The notes under the pieces were generated by a model. It was not told where the DNA came from, did not search any database, and saw nothing but the letters and a program-made list of their open reading frames with translations. The position numbers and the translations under genes were made by a program. From assembly GCF_015845845.1 (NCBI RefSeq), contig NZ_LDIG01000076.1, forward strand, positions 78,105 through 142,104: DNA of 64,000 bases. Direction: 5' to 3'. The stretch is from Paenibacillus dendritiformis. GTDB taxonomy: Bacteria; Bacillota; Bacilli; Paenibacillales; Paenibacillaceae. The stretch's first letter is position 1; each line of letters begins with the position of its first letter. Shown here one piece after another: positions 27,601-34,880 of this stretch.

Positions 27601-28076
27601 CGGAGCGGCTTCTGCAGGAGACGATGCTGCTGCTCAACCGGTCGGGGGAAGAGGAAACGGGGGCGCGCGCGAGCGGGCAAGCATCGAACGATCAGCTGCT
27701 GGCAGGCAAGCGCATCCTGCTCGTCGATGACGATGTGCGCAACGTGTTCGCCCTGTCCAGCGTGCTGGAGCAGTACGATATGGACATCATCTACGCGGAG
27801 AACGGCAAAGAAGCCATCGAAGCGTTGACCGCGGATCCCGAGCATTTCGACCTGGTCCTGATGGACATGATGATGCCGGAAATGGACGGCTATGAGGCGA
27901 TGCGCCTCATTCGGGAGATGCCTGCGTTCGAGAAGCTCCCGATCATTGCCCTCACCGCCAAGGCGATGAAGGAAGATCGCAATAAATGCATTGAAGCCGG
28001 GGCCTCCGACTATGTGAGCAAGCCGTTCCAGACGGATCAACTGCTGTCGCTGATGCGGGTCTGGCTGTACAAGTAG
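24663..28076 (+). CDS. rsbK: Hybrid sensor histidine kinase with HAMP, GAF and two receivers (RsbK-like)
   Basis: 1137-aa membrane kinase. In order: TM1 (~8-26), an extracytoplasmic helical sensor of ~155 aa, TM2 (~187-210), HAMP (~211-263), GAF (~285-430), a long Glu/Gln-rich coiled coil (~436-540), HisKA with H553 in ANMSHELRTPLN, and HATPase_c (~655-775). An Ala/Ser/Glu-rich linker leads to receivers with D923 (LVLDLLLPDMNG) and D1068 (LVLMDMMMPEMDG). TTG 24663 follows GAGGGGGAGCAGGCG. B. cereus RsbK is a multisensor hybrid kinase that controls RsbY and is methylated by RsbM. The neighbours here match, so this is inferred to be the RsbK counterpart, with one extra receiver. Symbol by analogy. 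Confidence 0.82.
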   Translation: MKLRTKLIIGYVMFMIIILSLGWYSFARMGGLKQDLDHFYRDSFQKVELALTTRDDANAIARDLVTELLNPDKADQSGREVLDKVDGFKERVNRSLEELTRKAAKAEEKQLVEAALDDWGSYDQFVTDAIRLSMKNEYEQANQLRNEYGLDYQNDLLDSLGDLARYHEAMMEDQVTAATDTYEAALTWTAVIMLLGIIVTAAVMLWVIPSVTRNLNTMSVMIRSLARGRMRVIQKLEPDTNDEIGEVIHVFKQMAEDIERRKRSEEQFRLAQEEQAWMDANIARVTELLNGATTLNQVGETFVSEFVPTLGAQYGALYIRDDLKNPDWLHLCGAYAAAGSLQAVTGFRVGEGLVGQCAQDEKPIYIHDLKNSSLRIQSGICDTDPVELIVYPIIFESTVIAVLELASLSPLTRKEQQLLDQLADKLGVIIHTISGRLRVEELLRESQALTEELQCQSEELMTQQEEMRRSNEHLEAQTEALKRSEEMLQRQQEELEHYNTELIAKTRALEEQMLATQEKNEELESARKELERQALQLALASKYKSEFLANMSHELRTPLNSLLVLSQLLSENKEGNLQQKQIEYARTIHMSGSDLLKMIDEILDLSKVDAGKMQLNYEKVHLSELTAYIRDSFSEIASQKGLRLDVHMDENVPDSLVTDGHRVLQIIRNLMSNAVKFTNRGSVAFHIGMAAEEEIPAHIRKEGLPFFAMRVTDTGIGIPKEKQDLIFEAFQQLDGTTSRKYGGAGLGLSISRELARLLGGALAVESKENEGSTFTFYLPVQAASQPEAAESSVRLIEHWNGKAAASAAAGPSAAAGSSEAHPEERRDDESAASAASSDPTWKTSHREWDHAVRHEVAAAEEQKRERVWPMERKKLLIVEDDGPQRQSLIALIEGADVEVHAVSTGTEALKSLADTKYDALVLDLLLPDMNGFEILDRMSAHEEWSKVPVIVYTGKLLNKKEELELKKRARSIIIKDVKSPERLLQETMLLLNRSGEEETGARASGQASNDQLLAGKRILLVDDDVRNVFALSSVLEQYDMDIIYAENGKEAIEALTADPEHFDLVLMDMMMPEMDGYEAMRLIREMPAFEKLPIIALTAKAMKEDRNKCIEAGASDYVSKPFQTDQLLSLMRVWLYK

Positions 28077-28121
28077 ACGGGAATTCTTTGTCAAGATGAC
28101 ACAGACATGAAGGAGTATGGG

Positions 28122-28994
28122 ATGGAGATGACAGGCAGAGAAACCGGGCGGAACCGCGAGGAACGTCGTCCGCATGATTCGGATCGGGAGAGAGTAGAAA
28201 TCGAGCTGCTCCTGGAAGGAATTTATCGGGTCTATGGTTACGATTTTCGGGACTATGCCTTTCCTTCTCTCCAGCGGCGGATCTGGCATCAAGTATATGC
28301 CGAGCAGGTGGAGACGATCTCCGAATTGCAAAGCCGCGTGCTTCATAACCGGGACAGCCTGCAGCGGCTCGTGCACAGCCTGTCCATTCCGGTGACGGAG
28401 ATGTTCCGCGATCCCCAGATGTTCGGCGCGTTCCGCCGCACCGTCGTCCCTCTGCTCCGAACCTATCCGTACATCCGCATCTGGCATGCCGGCTGCTCGA
28501 CGGGGGAGGAGGTCTACTCGATGGCTATTCTTCTTCACGAGGAAGGGCTGTACGAGAAGACGAGACTGTATGCGACCGATATGAATTCGCGTTCGCTGCG
28601 CATAGCCAAGGAAGGCACCTGCCCCTTGGACAAAATGAAATTGTACACCAAAAACTATATGGAAGCGGGCGGCACCCGTTCCTTCTCCGAATATTACACG
28701 GCTTCCGGAGAAGGGGTCGTCATTCATCCCTATTTGCGAAAAAACATTATTTTTGCGGAGCATAATCTGGCGACGGACCATTCCTTCAACGAGTTCAATG
28801 TCATTCTCTGCCGCAATGTGATGATCTATTTCAACGAACCGCTGCGCAATCGGGTGCATGAGCTGTTCTACGAGAGTCTCGCCCCGCTGGGCGTGCTCAT
28901 TGTCGGCGCCAAGGAATCGCTGCATTTTACGGTGCATGAAGCGCGCTATGAGGAGATGGACCGGAACGAGAAGATTTATCGCAAAATACGGTAG
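28122..28994 (+). CDS. rsbM: CheR-type protein glutamate methyltransferase (RsbM-like)
   Basis: 290-aa SAM-dependent methyltransferase. A short N-terminal helical CheR domain is followed by the Rossmann domain with [15 protein letters not shown] (SAM site), [11 protein letters not shown] and LCRNVMIYF. No chemotaxis gene or CheB esterase is nearby, so a chemoreceptor client is unlikely. In B. cereus the CheR-like RsbM methylates RsbK and damps SigB activity. The adjacent kinase carries a Glu/Gln-rich coiled coil that could be the target. ATG 28122 is chosen for AAGGAG six bases upstream; ATG 28107 lies inside that region. Symbol by analogy. Confidence 0.82.
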   Translation: MEMTGRETGRNREERRPHDSDRERVEIELLLEGIYRVYGYDFRDYAFPSLQRRIWHQVYAEQVETISELQSRVLHNRDSLQRLVHSLSIPVTEMFRDPQMFGAFRRTVVPLLRTYPYIRIWHAGCSTGEEVYSMAILLHEEGLYEKTRLYATDMNSRSLRIAKEGTCPLDKMKLYTKNYMEAGGTRSFSEYYTASGEGVVIHPYLRKNIIFAEHNLATDHSFNEFNVILCRNVMIYFNEPLRNRVHELFYESLAPLGVLIVGAKESLHFTVHEARYEEMDRNEKIYRKIR

Positions 28995-29005
28995 GAGGTA
29001 TACGG

Positions 29006-30220
29006 ATGACTGCCTTGGAACCGATAAATATACTGCTGGTTGATGACAGACCTGAAAATTTGCTGGCGCTGGAGGCGGTCCTGTCCGAAGAAAGCTACCG
29101 GCTCGTCAAAGCCACGTCGGGCGAGGAAGCCTTGCGCCATCTGATGAAGAGCGAATTCGCGGTCATCGTCCTCGACGTTCAAATGCCCGGCATGGACGGC
29201 ATCGAGACCGCCAAGTGGATTAAAGCGCGGGAAAAGACGAAAAACATCCCGATCATTTTCGTATCCGCCAATTACAAAGAGACCGAGCATCTCTTTGCCG
29301 GCTATTCGGCCGGCGGGGTGGATTACATGATCAAGCCGTTCGTCCCCCATATTCTCAAATCCAAAATTCACAGTTTCGTCGGCATGTTCCTGGCGCAGAA
29401 GCGGCTCCAATCGCAGAAGATGCTCCTTCACCAGAAGACGCAGGAACTGGAGCGGATGAACCGCGAGCTGGCTGCTGCCAAGGAAGCCGCTGAACGCGCC
29501 GCTCTGGCCCGCACGCAGTTCCTCGCCATGATGAGCCATGAGATCCGCACTCCGATGAACGGAGTGCTCGGGATGGTCGATCTGCTGATGGATACCGAGC
29601 TCACTCCCGAGCAGGGGAATTATGCCGAGATGATCCGGAAGAGCGCGGATGCGCTCATTCGGACGATCAACAACATCCTCGACTTCACGAAGATGGAGTC
29701 GGGCAAGCTGGAGCTGGACGAATTCCCGTTCGATTGCAAATCGCTCGTCACGGAAGTGTATGAGCTGTTCATGCCGGAAGCGAGCAAGCGGGATCTGAAG
29801 CTGGCATACACGATTGCGCCCGAGGTGCCGAATTGTCTCTACGGCGACATGTTCCGGCTGCGGCAAATTCTCGTCAACCTGGTCGGGAACGCCGTCAAAT
29901 TCACGGACAGCGGCGAGGTTGAGATCCGCATCTCCCTTCTGCCGGAGCGGCAGAAAGAGGAGGACCGGGAACGGGTGAAGGTCCAATTTGAAGTGAAGGA
30001 TTCGGGCGTCGGCATTCCCGAGAGTAAAATGGACGGGCTGTTCCAGCCGTTCTCCCAGTTGGATTCCTCGATGAACCGCAAGTATGGCGGGAGCGGTCTC
30101 GGACTGGCGATCTGCAAATCGCTCGTCCACATGATGAAGGGAGATATCCGCGCCGTTCCGGTAGAAGAAGGGGCGTTGTTCGTCTTCCATGTATGGCTGG
30201 GGACATGCGAGGAGCAATAG
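29006..30220 (+). CDS. Soluble hybrid receiver-histidine kinase
   Basis: 404-aa cytoplasmic protein without membrane segments. An N-terminal receiver (residues ~5-125, [13 protein letters not shown]) is followed by a coiled-coil linker, HisKA with its His in [13 protein letters not shown] (~H175), and HATPase_c with N box ([11 protein letters not shown]), G1 ([16 protein letters not shown]) and G2 (GGSGLGLAI). TAGGAGGTATACGG precedes ATG 29006, 12 bases after the methyltransferase stop. It probably forms a second input or phosphorelay node for the SigB cascade. I know of no named B. cereus counterpart at this position. Confidence 0.85.
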   Translation: MTALEPINILLVDDRPENLLALEAVLSEESYRLVKATSGEEALRHLMKSEFAVIVLDVQMPGMDGIETAKWIKAREKTKNIPIIFVSANYKETEHLFAGYSAGGVDYMIKPFVPHILKSKIHSFVGMFLAQKRLQSQKMLLHQKTQELERMNRELAAAKEAAERAALARTQFLAMMSHEIRTPMNGVLGMVDLLMDTELTPEQGNYAEMIRKSADALIRTINNILDFTKMESGKLELDEFPFDCKSLVTEVYELFMPEASKRDLKLAYTIAPEVPNCLYGDMFRLRQILVNLVGNAVKFTDSGEVEIRISLLPERQKEEDRERVKVQFEVKDSGVGIPESKMDGLFQPFSQLDSSMNRKYGGSGLGLAICKSLVHMMKGDIRAVPVEEGALFVFHVWLGTCEEQ

Positions 30221-30233
30221 GATTCGTTTCGAT

Positions 30234-30259
30234 GTTTCGGGCCCGCGCATTTCGGTTAT
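30234..30259 (+). promoter_or_regulatory. Candidate SigB autoregulatory promoter before rsbV
   Basis: GTTT (30234-30237), a 16-base spacer and GGTTAT (30254-30259) lie 60 bases before the rsbV start, within a 100-base gap. Positive autoregulation of rsbVW-sigB from such a promoter is known in Bacillus. Confidence 0.5.
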
Positions 30260-30319
30260 TTAGGTTACAGTGAGGGCATTAGGTTAGAACCTAGAAGTCG
30301 TGAGTTAGGAGAGGAAGCT

Positions 30320-30640
30320 ATGAACGGCAATAAATTCAAAGTAACGACCCAGCAAGATCAACATCAAGTGACAGCGCACTTGCAAGGGGATCTGGACCTG
30401 GCGGCCGCGGGGGAGTTCCGCAGCCTGCTGGAGTCGATAGTCAATGACCCGGCACTGGATTTGACGCTCGATTTGGAGAAGCTCACCTATATCGACAGCA
30501 CCGGAATCGGAATTCTCATCTCCGTGCTGAAGCTTCGGAAGGAGCAGCAAGCGCAGTTCCGTATCGTTCACGTGCCGCAGCAGATTCAGAAGCTGTTCGA
30601 TATGACCGGGATCTCCAAGTTTTTGACACCGAATGCATAA
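30320..30640 (+). CDS. rsbV: Anti-anti-sigma factor RsbV (STAS domain)
   Basis: 106-aa STAS-domain protein. The phosphorylatable serine is S60 in YIDSTGIG, where RsbW adds and a PP2C phosphatase removes phosphate. Unphosphorylated RsbV binds RsbW and frees SigB. TTAGGAGAGGAAGC precedes ATG 30320. rsbW and sigB follow at 29 bases and with overlap, giving the standard order. Confidence 0.92.
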   Translation: MNGNKFKVTTQQDQHQVTAHLQGDLDLAAAGEFRSLLESIVNDPALDLTLDLEKLTYIDSTGIGILISVLKLRKEQQAQFRIVHVPQQIQKLFDMTGISKFLTPNA

Positions 30641-30669
30641 ATTTATGGAAATATGAAAGGGAATGACTT

Positions 30670-31128
30670 ATGGCAAATGACAGAGATCGGAAGCAAATCA
30701 AATTAATTCTGCCTGCGCAAGCGGCTTATGTCGATCTGGCCCGTCTGACGCTGTACGGCATTGCAAGCCGCATCGGCTTCTCTTACGAGGACATCGAGGA
30801 TATGAAGGTCGCCATCTCCGAGGCCTGCAACAACGCGGTATTATATGCTTACCGAACGACGCAGGGGATGGTCGAGATCATTTTCGAGGAGGGGCCTGAC
30901 GAGATTGGGATCATGGTCAAGGACGAGGGCGGCAGCTTCGATGCGGACAGCAAGACGAGCGGCTTGCGCGGGTTGCATGACAAGAGCCTGGACGAGGTAG
31001 AGGCCGGGGGGCTCGGGTTCTACCTGATGCAGGCGCTGATGGATGATGTGGAAGTGATGAGCACGGAGGGACGAGGCACCGTTGTCAAAATGCGCAAGCG
31101 ACTTTTGAAGAGTGGAGAACTGTTATGA
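30670..31128 (+). CDS. rsbW: Anti-sigma B factor / serine kinase RsbW
   Basis: 152-aa GHKL-type kinase and anti-sigma factor. The N box is AISEACNNAVLYAY, G1 is VKDEGGSFD and G2 is LGFYLMQALMDDVE. It holds SigB inactive and phosphorylates RsbV. GAAAGGGAATGA precedes ATG 30670. Its TGA overlaps the sigB start (ATGA), so the anti-sigma and sigma factors are translationally coupled. Confidence 0.92.
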   Translation: MANDRDRKQIKLILPAQAAYVDLARLTLYGIASRIGFSYEDIEDMKVAISEACNNAVLYAYRTTQGMVEIIFEEGPDEIGIMVKDEGGSFDADSKTSGLRGLHDKSLDEVEAGGLGFYLMQALMDDVEVMSTEGRGTVVKMRKRLLKSGELL

Positions 31129-31895
31129 GCGCGGCCTCCCGGCATGGAACCGCCGAAGATGCGGTTCAGCTTATCAGCGCTTATCAGAAGACGCAGGACA
31201 ACGATATCGCCACGATCCTCATCCAAAAGTACGAGCCCATGGTCAAGATGGCCGCCGGCAAAATTTCGCGCAATCGCCCCGATTTGTACGAAGACCTGAT
31301 GCAGGTCGGCAATATGGCATTGATTCGTCTGCTGCAGCAGTTTGACAGCTCCTTGGGCGTGCCCTTCGAAGCTTATGCGATGAAGAGCATGATCGGTCAT
31401 ATGAAAAATTTCCTCCGGGACAAGTCATGGTATATTCAAGTGCCGCGCCGTATCAAGGAGAAGGGCGCTCTCATTCAGCAGACGATCGACGAATTGACCG
31501 TTCAGCTGGAACGTTCGCCGAACGTGGAGGAGATTGCGGAGCGGCTGGAATTATCGGTTGAGGAGACCGTCGAAGTATTGGCGGGCCGGGAATGCTATCA
31601 CTATGTGTCGCTGGACACGCCATTGTCGCAGGAAGAGAGCGCGGCGACGCTGGGGGAGCTGATCAGCTCGGACAGCGACGATTACGAAGCCGTCGAGCGC
31701 CGGATGGATCTGAGCGATGCGATGGCAGCGCTTAAAGCGGAAGAGCGGCAGGTGCTTGCTCTGGTCTTCGAGGAAGGGCTGTCCCAGCGCGCGGCCGCCG
31801 AACGGCTCGGGGTATCCCAGATGAGCGTCTCGCGGATTCAGCGCAGAGCCACGGACAAGCTCCGGCATATCCTATCCTCCCGTTATGACGCATAG
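31125..31895 (+). CDS. sigB: RNA polymerase sigma factor SigB
   Basis: 256-aa SigB/SigF/SigG-family sigma factor. Region 2 has DLMQVGNMALIRLLQQFDSS and FEAYAMKSMIGHMKNFLRDKSWYIQVPRR, region 3 RSPNVEEIAERLELS, and region 4 the helix-turn-helix LSQRAAAERLGVSQMSVSRIQ. It directs core polymerase to general-stress promoters (GTTT ... GGGWAW). The rsbVW partners favour SigB over SigF, whose partners are SpoIIAA/AB and whose locus differs. ATG 31125 overlaps rsbW by four bases. The last codons lie inside the terminator stem. Confidence 0.9.
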   Translation: MSAASRHGTAEDAVQLISAYQKTQDNDIATILIQKYEPMVKMAAGKISRNRPDLYEDLMQVGNMALIRLLQQFDSSLGVPFEAYAMKSMIGHMKNFLRDKSWYIQVPRRIKEKGALIQQTIDELTVQLERSPNVEEIAERLELSVEETVEVLAGRECYHYVSLDTPLSQEESAATLGELISSDSDDYEAVERRMDLSDAMAALKAEERQVLALVFEEGLSQRAAAERLGVSQMSVSRIQRRATDKLRHILSSRYDA

Positions 31896-31950
31896 ACGCA
31901 ATGAAGATGCTTACCCGAGCGGGGCAAGCATCTTCATTGCGTCTATGTTT
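31891..31950. terminator. Terminator overlapping the sigB stop codon
   Basis: CATAGACGCAATGAAGATGCTT (31891-31912) pairs over 22 bases without mismatch with 31926-31947, and an inner CCC/GGG extends the stem. TTT follows. The sigB stop TAG (31893-31895) lies within the 5' arm. Confidence 0.8.
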
Positions 31951-32003
31951 GCTGCCTTGCGCCTCATGAAGCAGACGCAAGGCAGCACGCCCTGGAGGCG
32001 TGC
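31951..32003. terminator. Two further tandem hairpins
   Basis: GCTGCCTTGCG (31951-31961) pairs with CGCAAGGCAGC (31976-31986). GCACGCC (31985-31991) pairs with GGCGTGC (31997-32003). No T-run follows on the plus strand. They may stop transcription arriving from the convergent ytxH side. Confidence 0.5.
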
Positions 32004-32047
32004 TTCGGCGGTTGCTCTTCCCGATGACTGAAACAGGCCCGTCACAC

Positions 32048-32455
32048 TCAATCCGTCATGGCTTGGGCCTGTCTCAGTTCCGCTTCGCCTGGAGCGAGGG
32101 CTTGGAGCACGTCCGCGCCGGAAGCGGGAGGCTCCATTCCAGGCACGCTTAGCTTGCGCTCAAGCTGGGCGCACAGCTTCGACAGGATGGTCCACGCCCT
32201 GGCCTGGATCGCTTCCGGCACAGGCGCATTGCTCGCGAAGCCGGCCAAGCGGGCTTCGATCTGCAACGCGCCGTTCGCCAGCTTGACGGCCGGGACGGTG
32301 AACATATGGCTTGCCCGCTCTGTGTCCAGCGCCTCATTCACCAGCCCAAGCACGAACACTTCCTGCTCGCTGCACTGAATGCCGGTGAAGCCGTGCCGCA
32401 AAAATAATTTGCGCACGGCTTCGGCCTGAGCGGAGACCGGAGGTATCGGCGTCAT
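32048..32455 (-). CDS. Conserved hypothetical protein in the ytxH operon
   Basis: 135-aa soluble protein I do not recognise. It is mixed alpha/beta in appearance with no signal peptide, no membrane helix and no metal motif. ATG 32455 is chosen because GGAGG is seven bases upstream; ATG 32461 abuts the RBS. It begins ~14 bases after ytxH and must share its transcript, so it is probably expressed with the stress genes. Confidence 0.55.
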   Translation of the reverse strand: MTPIPPVSAQAEAVRKLFLRHGFTGIQCSEQEVFVLGLVNEALDTERASHMFTVPAVKLANGALQIEARLAGFASNAPVPEAIQARAWTILSKLCAQLERKLSVPGMEPPASGADVLQALAPGEAELRQAQAMTD

Positions 32456-32469
32456 TCCCATTCCTCCCG

Positions 32470-32835
32470 TCAGTTCGAGTTCAGTTGACTTGCCACTTCA
32501 TCCGCCACATCGGCGGAAGCTTCCTTCAACTGCGTTGTCGCTTCCGAGGCAGCGTCCTTCACGCTGGCCGCTACCTGCTGGGACGCATCCTTCATGCTGT
32601 TGACGACCGCTTCGGCCTTGCTGCCGACCGACTTGACCGCATCGGCGGTCTTCGAGCCGAGATCGCAGGCGATATCCTTCGTCTTCTCGCCCACCTTTTG
32701 CGCCGTGTCGCACAGATCGGAACGGAGTTCGCGGCCCGATTTCGGTGCCAGCAGCAGGGCTGCCGCCGCTCCGACAATGCCGCCAACGATGGCGCCTTTC
32801 AAAAATGCGTTGGAATTGTTATTATTTTCACTCAC
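32470..32835 (-). CDS. ytxH: YtxH-like general stress protein
   Basis: ~121-aa protein. The YtxH motif FLKGAIVGGIVGAAAALLLAPKSGRELR forms one membrane helix and an Arg/Lys-rich turn. It is followed by a long Ala/Ser/Lys-rich amphipathic helix with apolipoprotein-like repeats (SKTADAVKSVGSKAEAVVNS). GTG 32835 follows AAGGAG with nine bases between; the ATG at 32859 lies upstream of that RBS. YtxH is SigB-dependent in B. subtilis and a SigB-like promoter stands ~50 bases upstream here. The molecular role is unknown. Confidence 0.8.
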   Translation of the reverse strand: MSENNNNSNAFLKGAIVGGIVGAAAALLLAPKSGRELRSDLCDTAQKVGEKTKDIACDLGSKTADAVKSVGSKAEAVVNSMKDASQQVAASVKDAASEATTQLKEASADVADEVASQLNSN

Positions 32836-32881
32836 CAAAATCATCTCCTTGTGCGTCATTCGTTGCTATCTACCATACGTT

Positions 32882-32906
32882 TACACCGATTTACCGCTTT
32901 TGAAAC
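32882..32906 (-). promoter_or_regulatory. Candidate SigB promoter of ytxH
   Basis: On the minus strand this reads GTTT-N15-GGTGTA, a weaker match to GTTT ... GGGWAW than those at 22600 and 30234. Confidence 0.4.
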
Positions 32907-32932
32907 AAGCGGCGCCGAAATTTGAGCCCGTG

Positions 32933-33643
32933 TCATGCCCGGCGTTTGCAGCGGATCCATTGCAGCGCGTAGATGCAGGCGATGAGCCAGACGCCTCCTG
33001 CGCAGAAGCCGGCGATTACATCCGTAGCATAATGGACGCCCAGATAGATCCGGCTCAAGCCGATAGCCAGGACGAGCAGCCCGGTCAGGATGAGAATATA
33101 GGCGGCTGGCCGCCCCCGTTCCTTGCGATGCAGCCAGAGAAGATAGCCAAGCATGCCATAGAACGCGATCGCAGCCATGGAATGGCCGCTCGGGAAGCTG
33201 TACCCGGATTCGACCACCCAGTGCTCCCAGGACGGTCTGGTCCGCTGGATCAGGTTTTTGATGACCAGGTTCAGCGTATAGCTTCCGCCAAGCGCGGCCA
33301 GCAAGCCGAGCGCGTCCCAACGCCGCTTGAATCCCCAGGCGCTTATTCCCGCGCACAGGAGCGAGATGGGAATGATGCCGTGGCTGGAAGCAAGATCGGT
33401 GAACAAGGCTACGGCCTTGGTCAGTGCCGGCGATGCCGCAAGGCGCACCGTCTCCGTGACGGCGGCGTCAAATTGCTGAAAGCTGTCCGCAAGGACTCCC
33501 CGAATGAGCATAAAAAGCAGCATGATCAGAATCAGAACGGCTAGGCCGCCCCATAATAGGCTTAATGTGAACATCGCCGTTTCTTTCGGGGAGGGAGCAG
33601 CCGATTTGTTGCTTGACTGCGATGGTTGATTAATGGCTGTCAT
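32933..33643 (-). CDS. PAP2-family membrane phosphatase
   Basis: 236-aa lipid phosphatase with about six membrane helices. All three PAP2 motifs are present: KNLIQRTRP, PSGHS and SRIYLGVHYATD (catalytic His). Bacterial relatives dephosphorylate undecaprenyl pyrophosphate or phosphatidylglycerol phosphate on the outer membrane face. ATG 33643 follows TTAGGAG; the in-frame ATG at 33736 has no RBS. It lies upstream of ytxH in the same direction, separated by ~97 bases holding a promoter. Confidence 0.88.
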   Translation of the reverse strand: MTAINQPSQSSNKSAAPSPKETAMFTLSLLWGGLAVLILIMLLFMLIRGVLADSFQQFDAAVTETVRLAASPALTKAVALFTDLASSHGIIPISLLCAGISAWGFKRRWDALGLLAALGGSYTLNLVIKNLIQRTRPSWEHWVVESGYSFPSGHSMAAIAFYGMLGYLLWLHRKERGRPAAYILILTGLLVLAIGLSRIYLGVHYATDVIAGFCAGGVWLIACIYALQWIRCKRRA

Positions 33644-33700
33644 GATTTCTCCTAACGCGGCACACAGGCGGGCGAGCACATGCTCTCGCCTGAGGCTCTG

Positions 33701-33781
33701 TGAATATAAATAGACCGAGTACAGGAAAGAGCCCAATTATATGAATATCACAAAGCTTCTATCGAATGCAAATAGACCGAT
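33701..33781. repeat. Direct repeat in a divergent promoter region
   Basis: TGAATATAAATAGACCGAG (33701-33719) and CGAATGCAAATAGACCGAT (33763-33781) match at 15 of 19 positions, 62 bases apart. They lie between the PAP2 gene and the divergent asparaginase-like gene. They could be an operator pair or a chance duplication. Confidence 0.35.
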
Positions 33782-33843
33782 AGGCAGCGGCTTGGGAAAG
33801 GGATATAATTTAGGAAGTGGCTACGAGGAAAGGAAGACCGAAG

Positions 33844-34851
33844 ATGAATGAACGACTGATCGAAGAAACGCGCAACGGCTGGCTGGAATGCGAGCATCGG
33901 GGCGCGATCTGCGGCGTGGACGAACATGGCCGCATCCGTTATGCTGTAGGAGATACGGACCGGCCGATGTTTCTGCGTTCGGCGGCCAAGCCGCTGCAGG
34001 CGATTCCGGTCGTGCGAAGCGGCATGCTGGAGCATTTCCGGCTTGAGGACCGGGATCTGGCCCTGATGACCGCCTCGCACCGGGGAGAGGCGGCGCATAT
34101 CGATACGTTGGAGCATGTGATGGAGCATTGCGGGCTTCACGACGAGGCATTGATCTGCAGCCCTTCCCTGCCGCTTCATGAGGAGTCGAGGGAAGCGCTG
34201 CTTCGCCAGGGCGGAGACCGGAGGCGCATGTACCATAATTGCGCCGGCAAGCATTTCGGCGTGCTCGCCTGGAGCAAGATGGCCGGCATGGATATGGGGT
34301 CGTATGCCGATCCGGCGCATCCGGCCCAGCGCCAGATGAGAGACATGATCAGCTACATGTCGGAAGTGCCGGAGGCGGCGATGATTCAAGGGACGGACGG
34401 GTGCGGATTTCCGGTATACGGCATTCCGCTGACCGGTTTGGCGACCGCCTACCTTAAGCTGGCCTGTCCCGACCTGATCGGGGACGCCGCCACGAGGGAA
34501 GCCGCGGCGCGCGTTCGCCGCGCGATGCAGCGCTACCCATTCCTGGTCGGGGGCACGGATCGGGTCGATACGCTGCTGATGGAGGATGACAACATCATCG
34601 CCAAGGGCGGGTTCAAAGGCATTTTCGCCTTCGCGCTGACCAAGGAGCGGCTCGGCTTCGCCTTCAAGATCGCGGACGGATCGGATGAAGAGTGGGCGCT
34701 GGTGGCCGCCTCCATTCTGGAGCAGATCGGGTACGAGCGCCGGGAGACGATTGATCGTCTTCGCAGCCGGATACCGGCGGTGATTCTCAATGACAACGGC
34801 CGGCAGGTCGGGGAACAACGGGCCGTCTTCGTGCTGCAGCCGGGAACGTAA
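33844..34851 (+). CDS. Asparaginase_II-family protein
   Basis: 335-aa cytoplasmic protein of the Asparaginase_II family (PF06089), distinct from the classical AnsA/AnsB fold. Typical blocks are FLRSAAKPLQAIPVV, ALMTASHRGEAAHID, HNCAGKHFGVLAW, GTDGCGFPVYGIPL and KGGFKGIFAFAL. Members include thermolabile L-asparaginases, so hydrolysis of asparagine or a related amide is likely but unproven here. ATG 33844 follows GGAAAGGAAG. cutC begins 29 bases after its stop. Confidence 0.85.
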   Translation: MNERLIEETRNGWLECEHRGAICGVDEHGRIRYAVGDTDRPMFLRSAAKPLQAIPVVRSGMLEHFRLEDRDLALMTASHRGEAAHIDTLEHVMEHCGLHDEALICSPSLPLHEESREALLRQGGDRRRMYHNCAGKHFGVLAWSKMAGMDMGSYADPAHPAQRQMRDMISYMSEVPEAAMIQGTDGCGFPVYGIPLTGLATAYLKLACPDLIGDAATREAAARVRRAMQRYPFLVGGTDRVDTLLMEDDNIIAKGGFKGIFAFALTKERLGFAFKIADGSDEEWALVAASILEQIGYERRETIDRLRSRIPAVILNDNGRQVGEQRAVFVLQPGT

Positions 34852-34880
34852 GCGGCTGCAACCGAAGGCGGGGACGCAAC

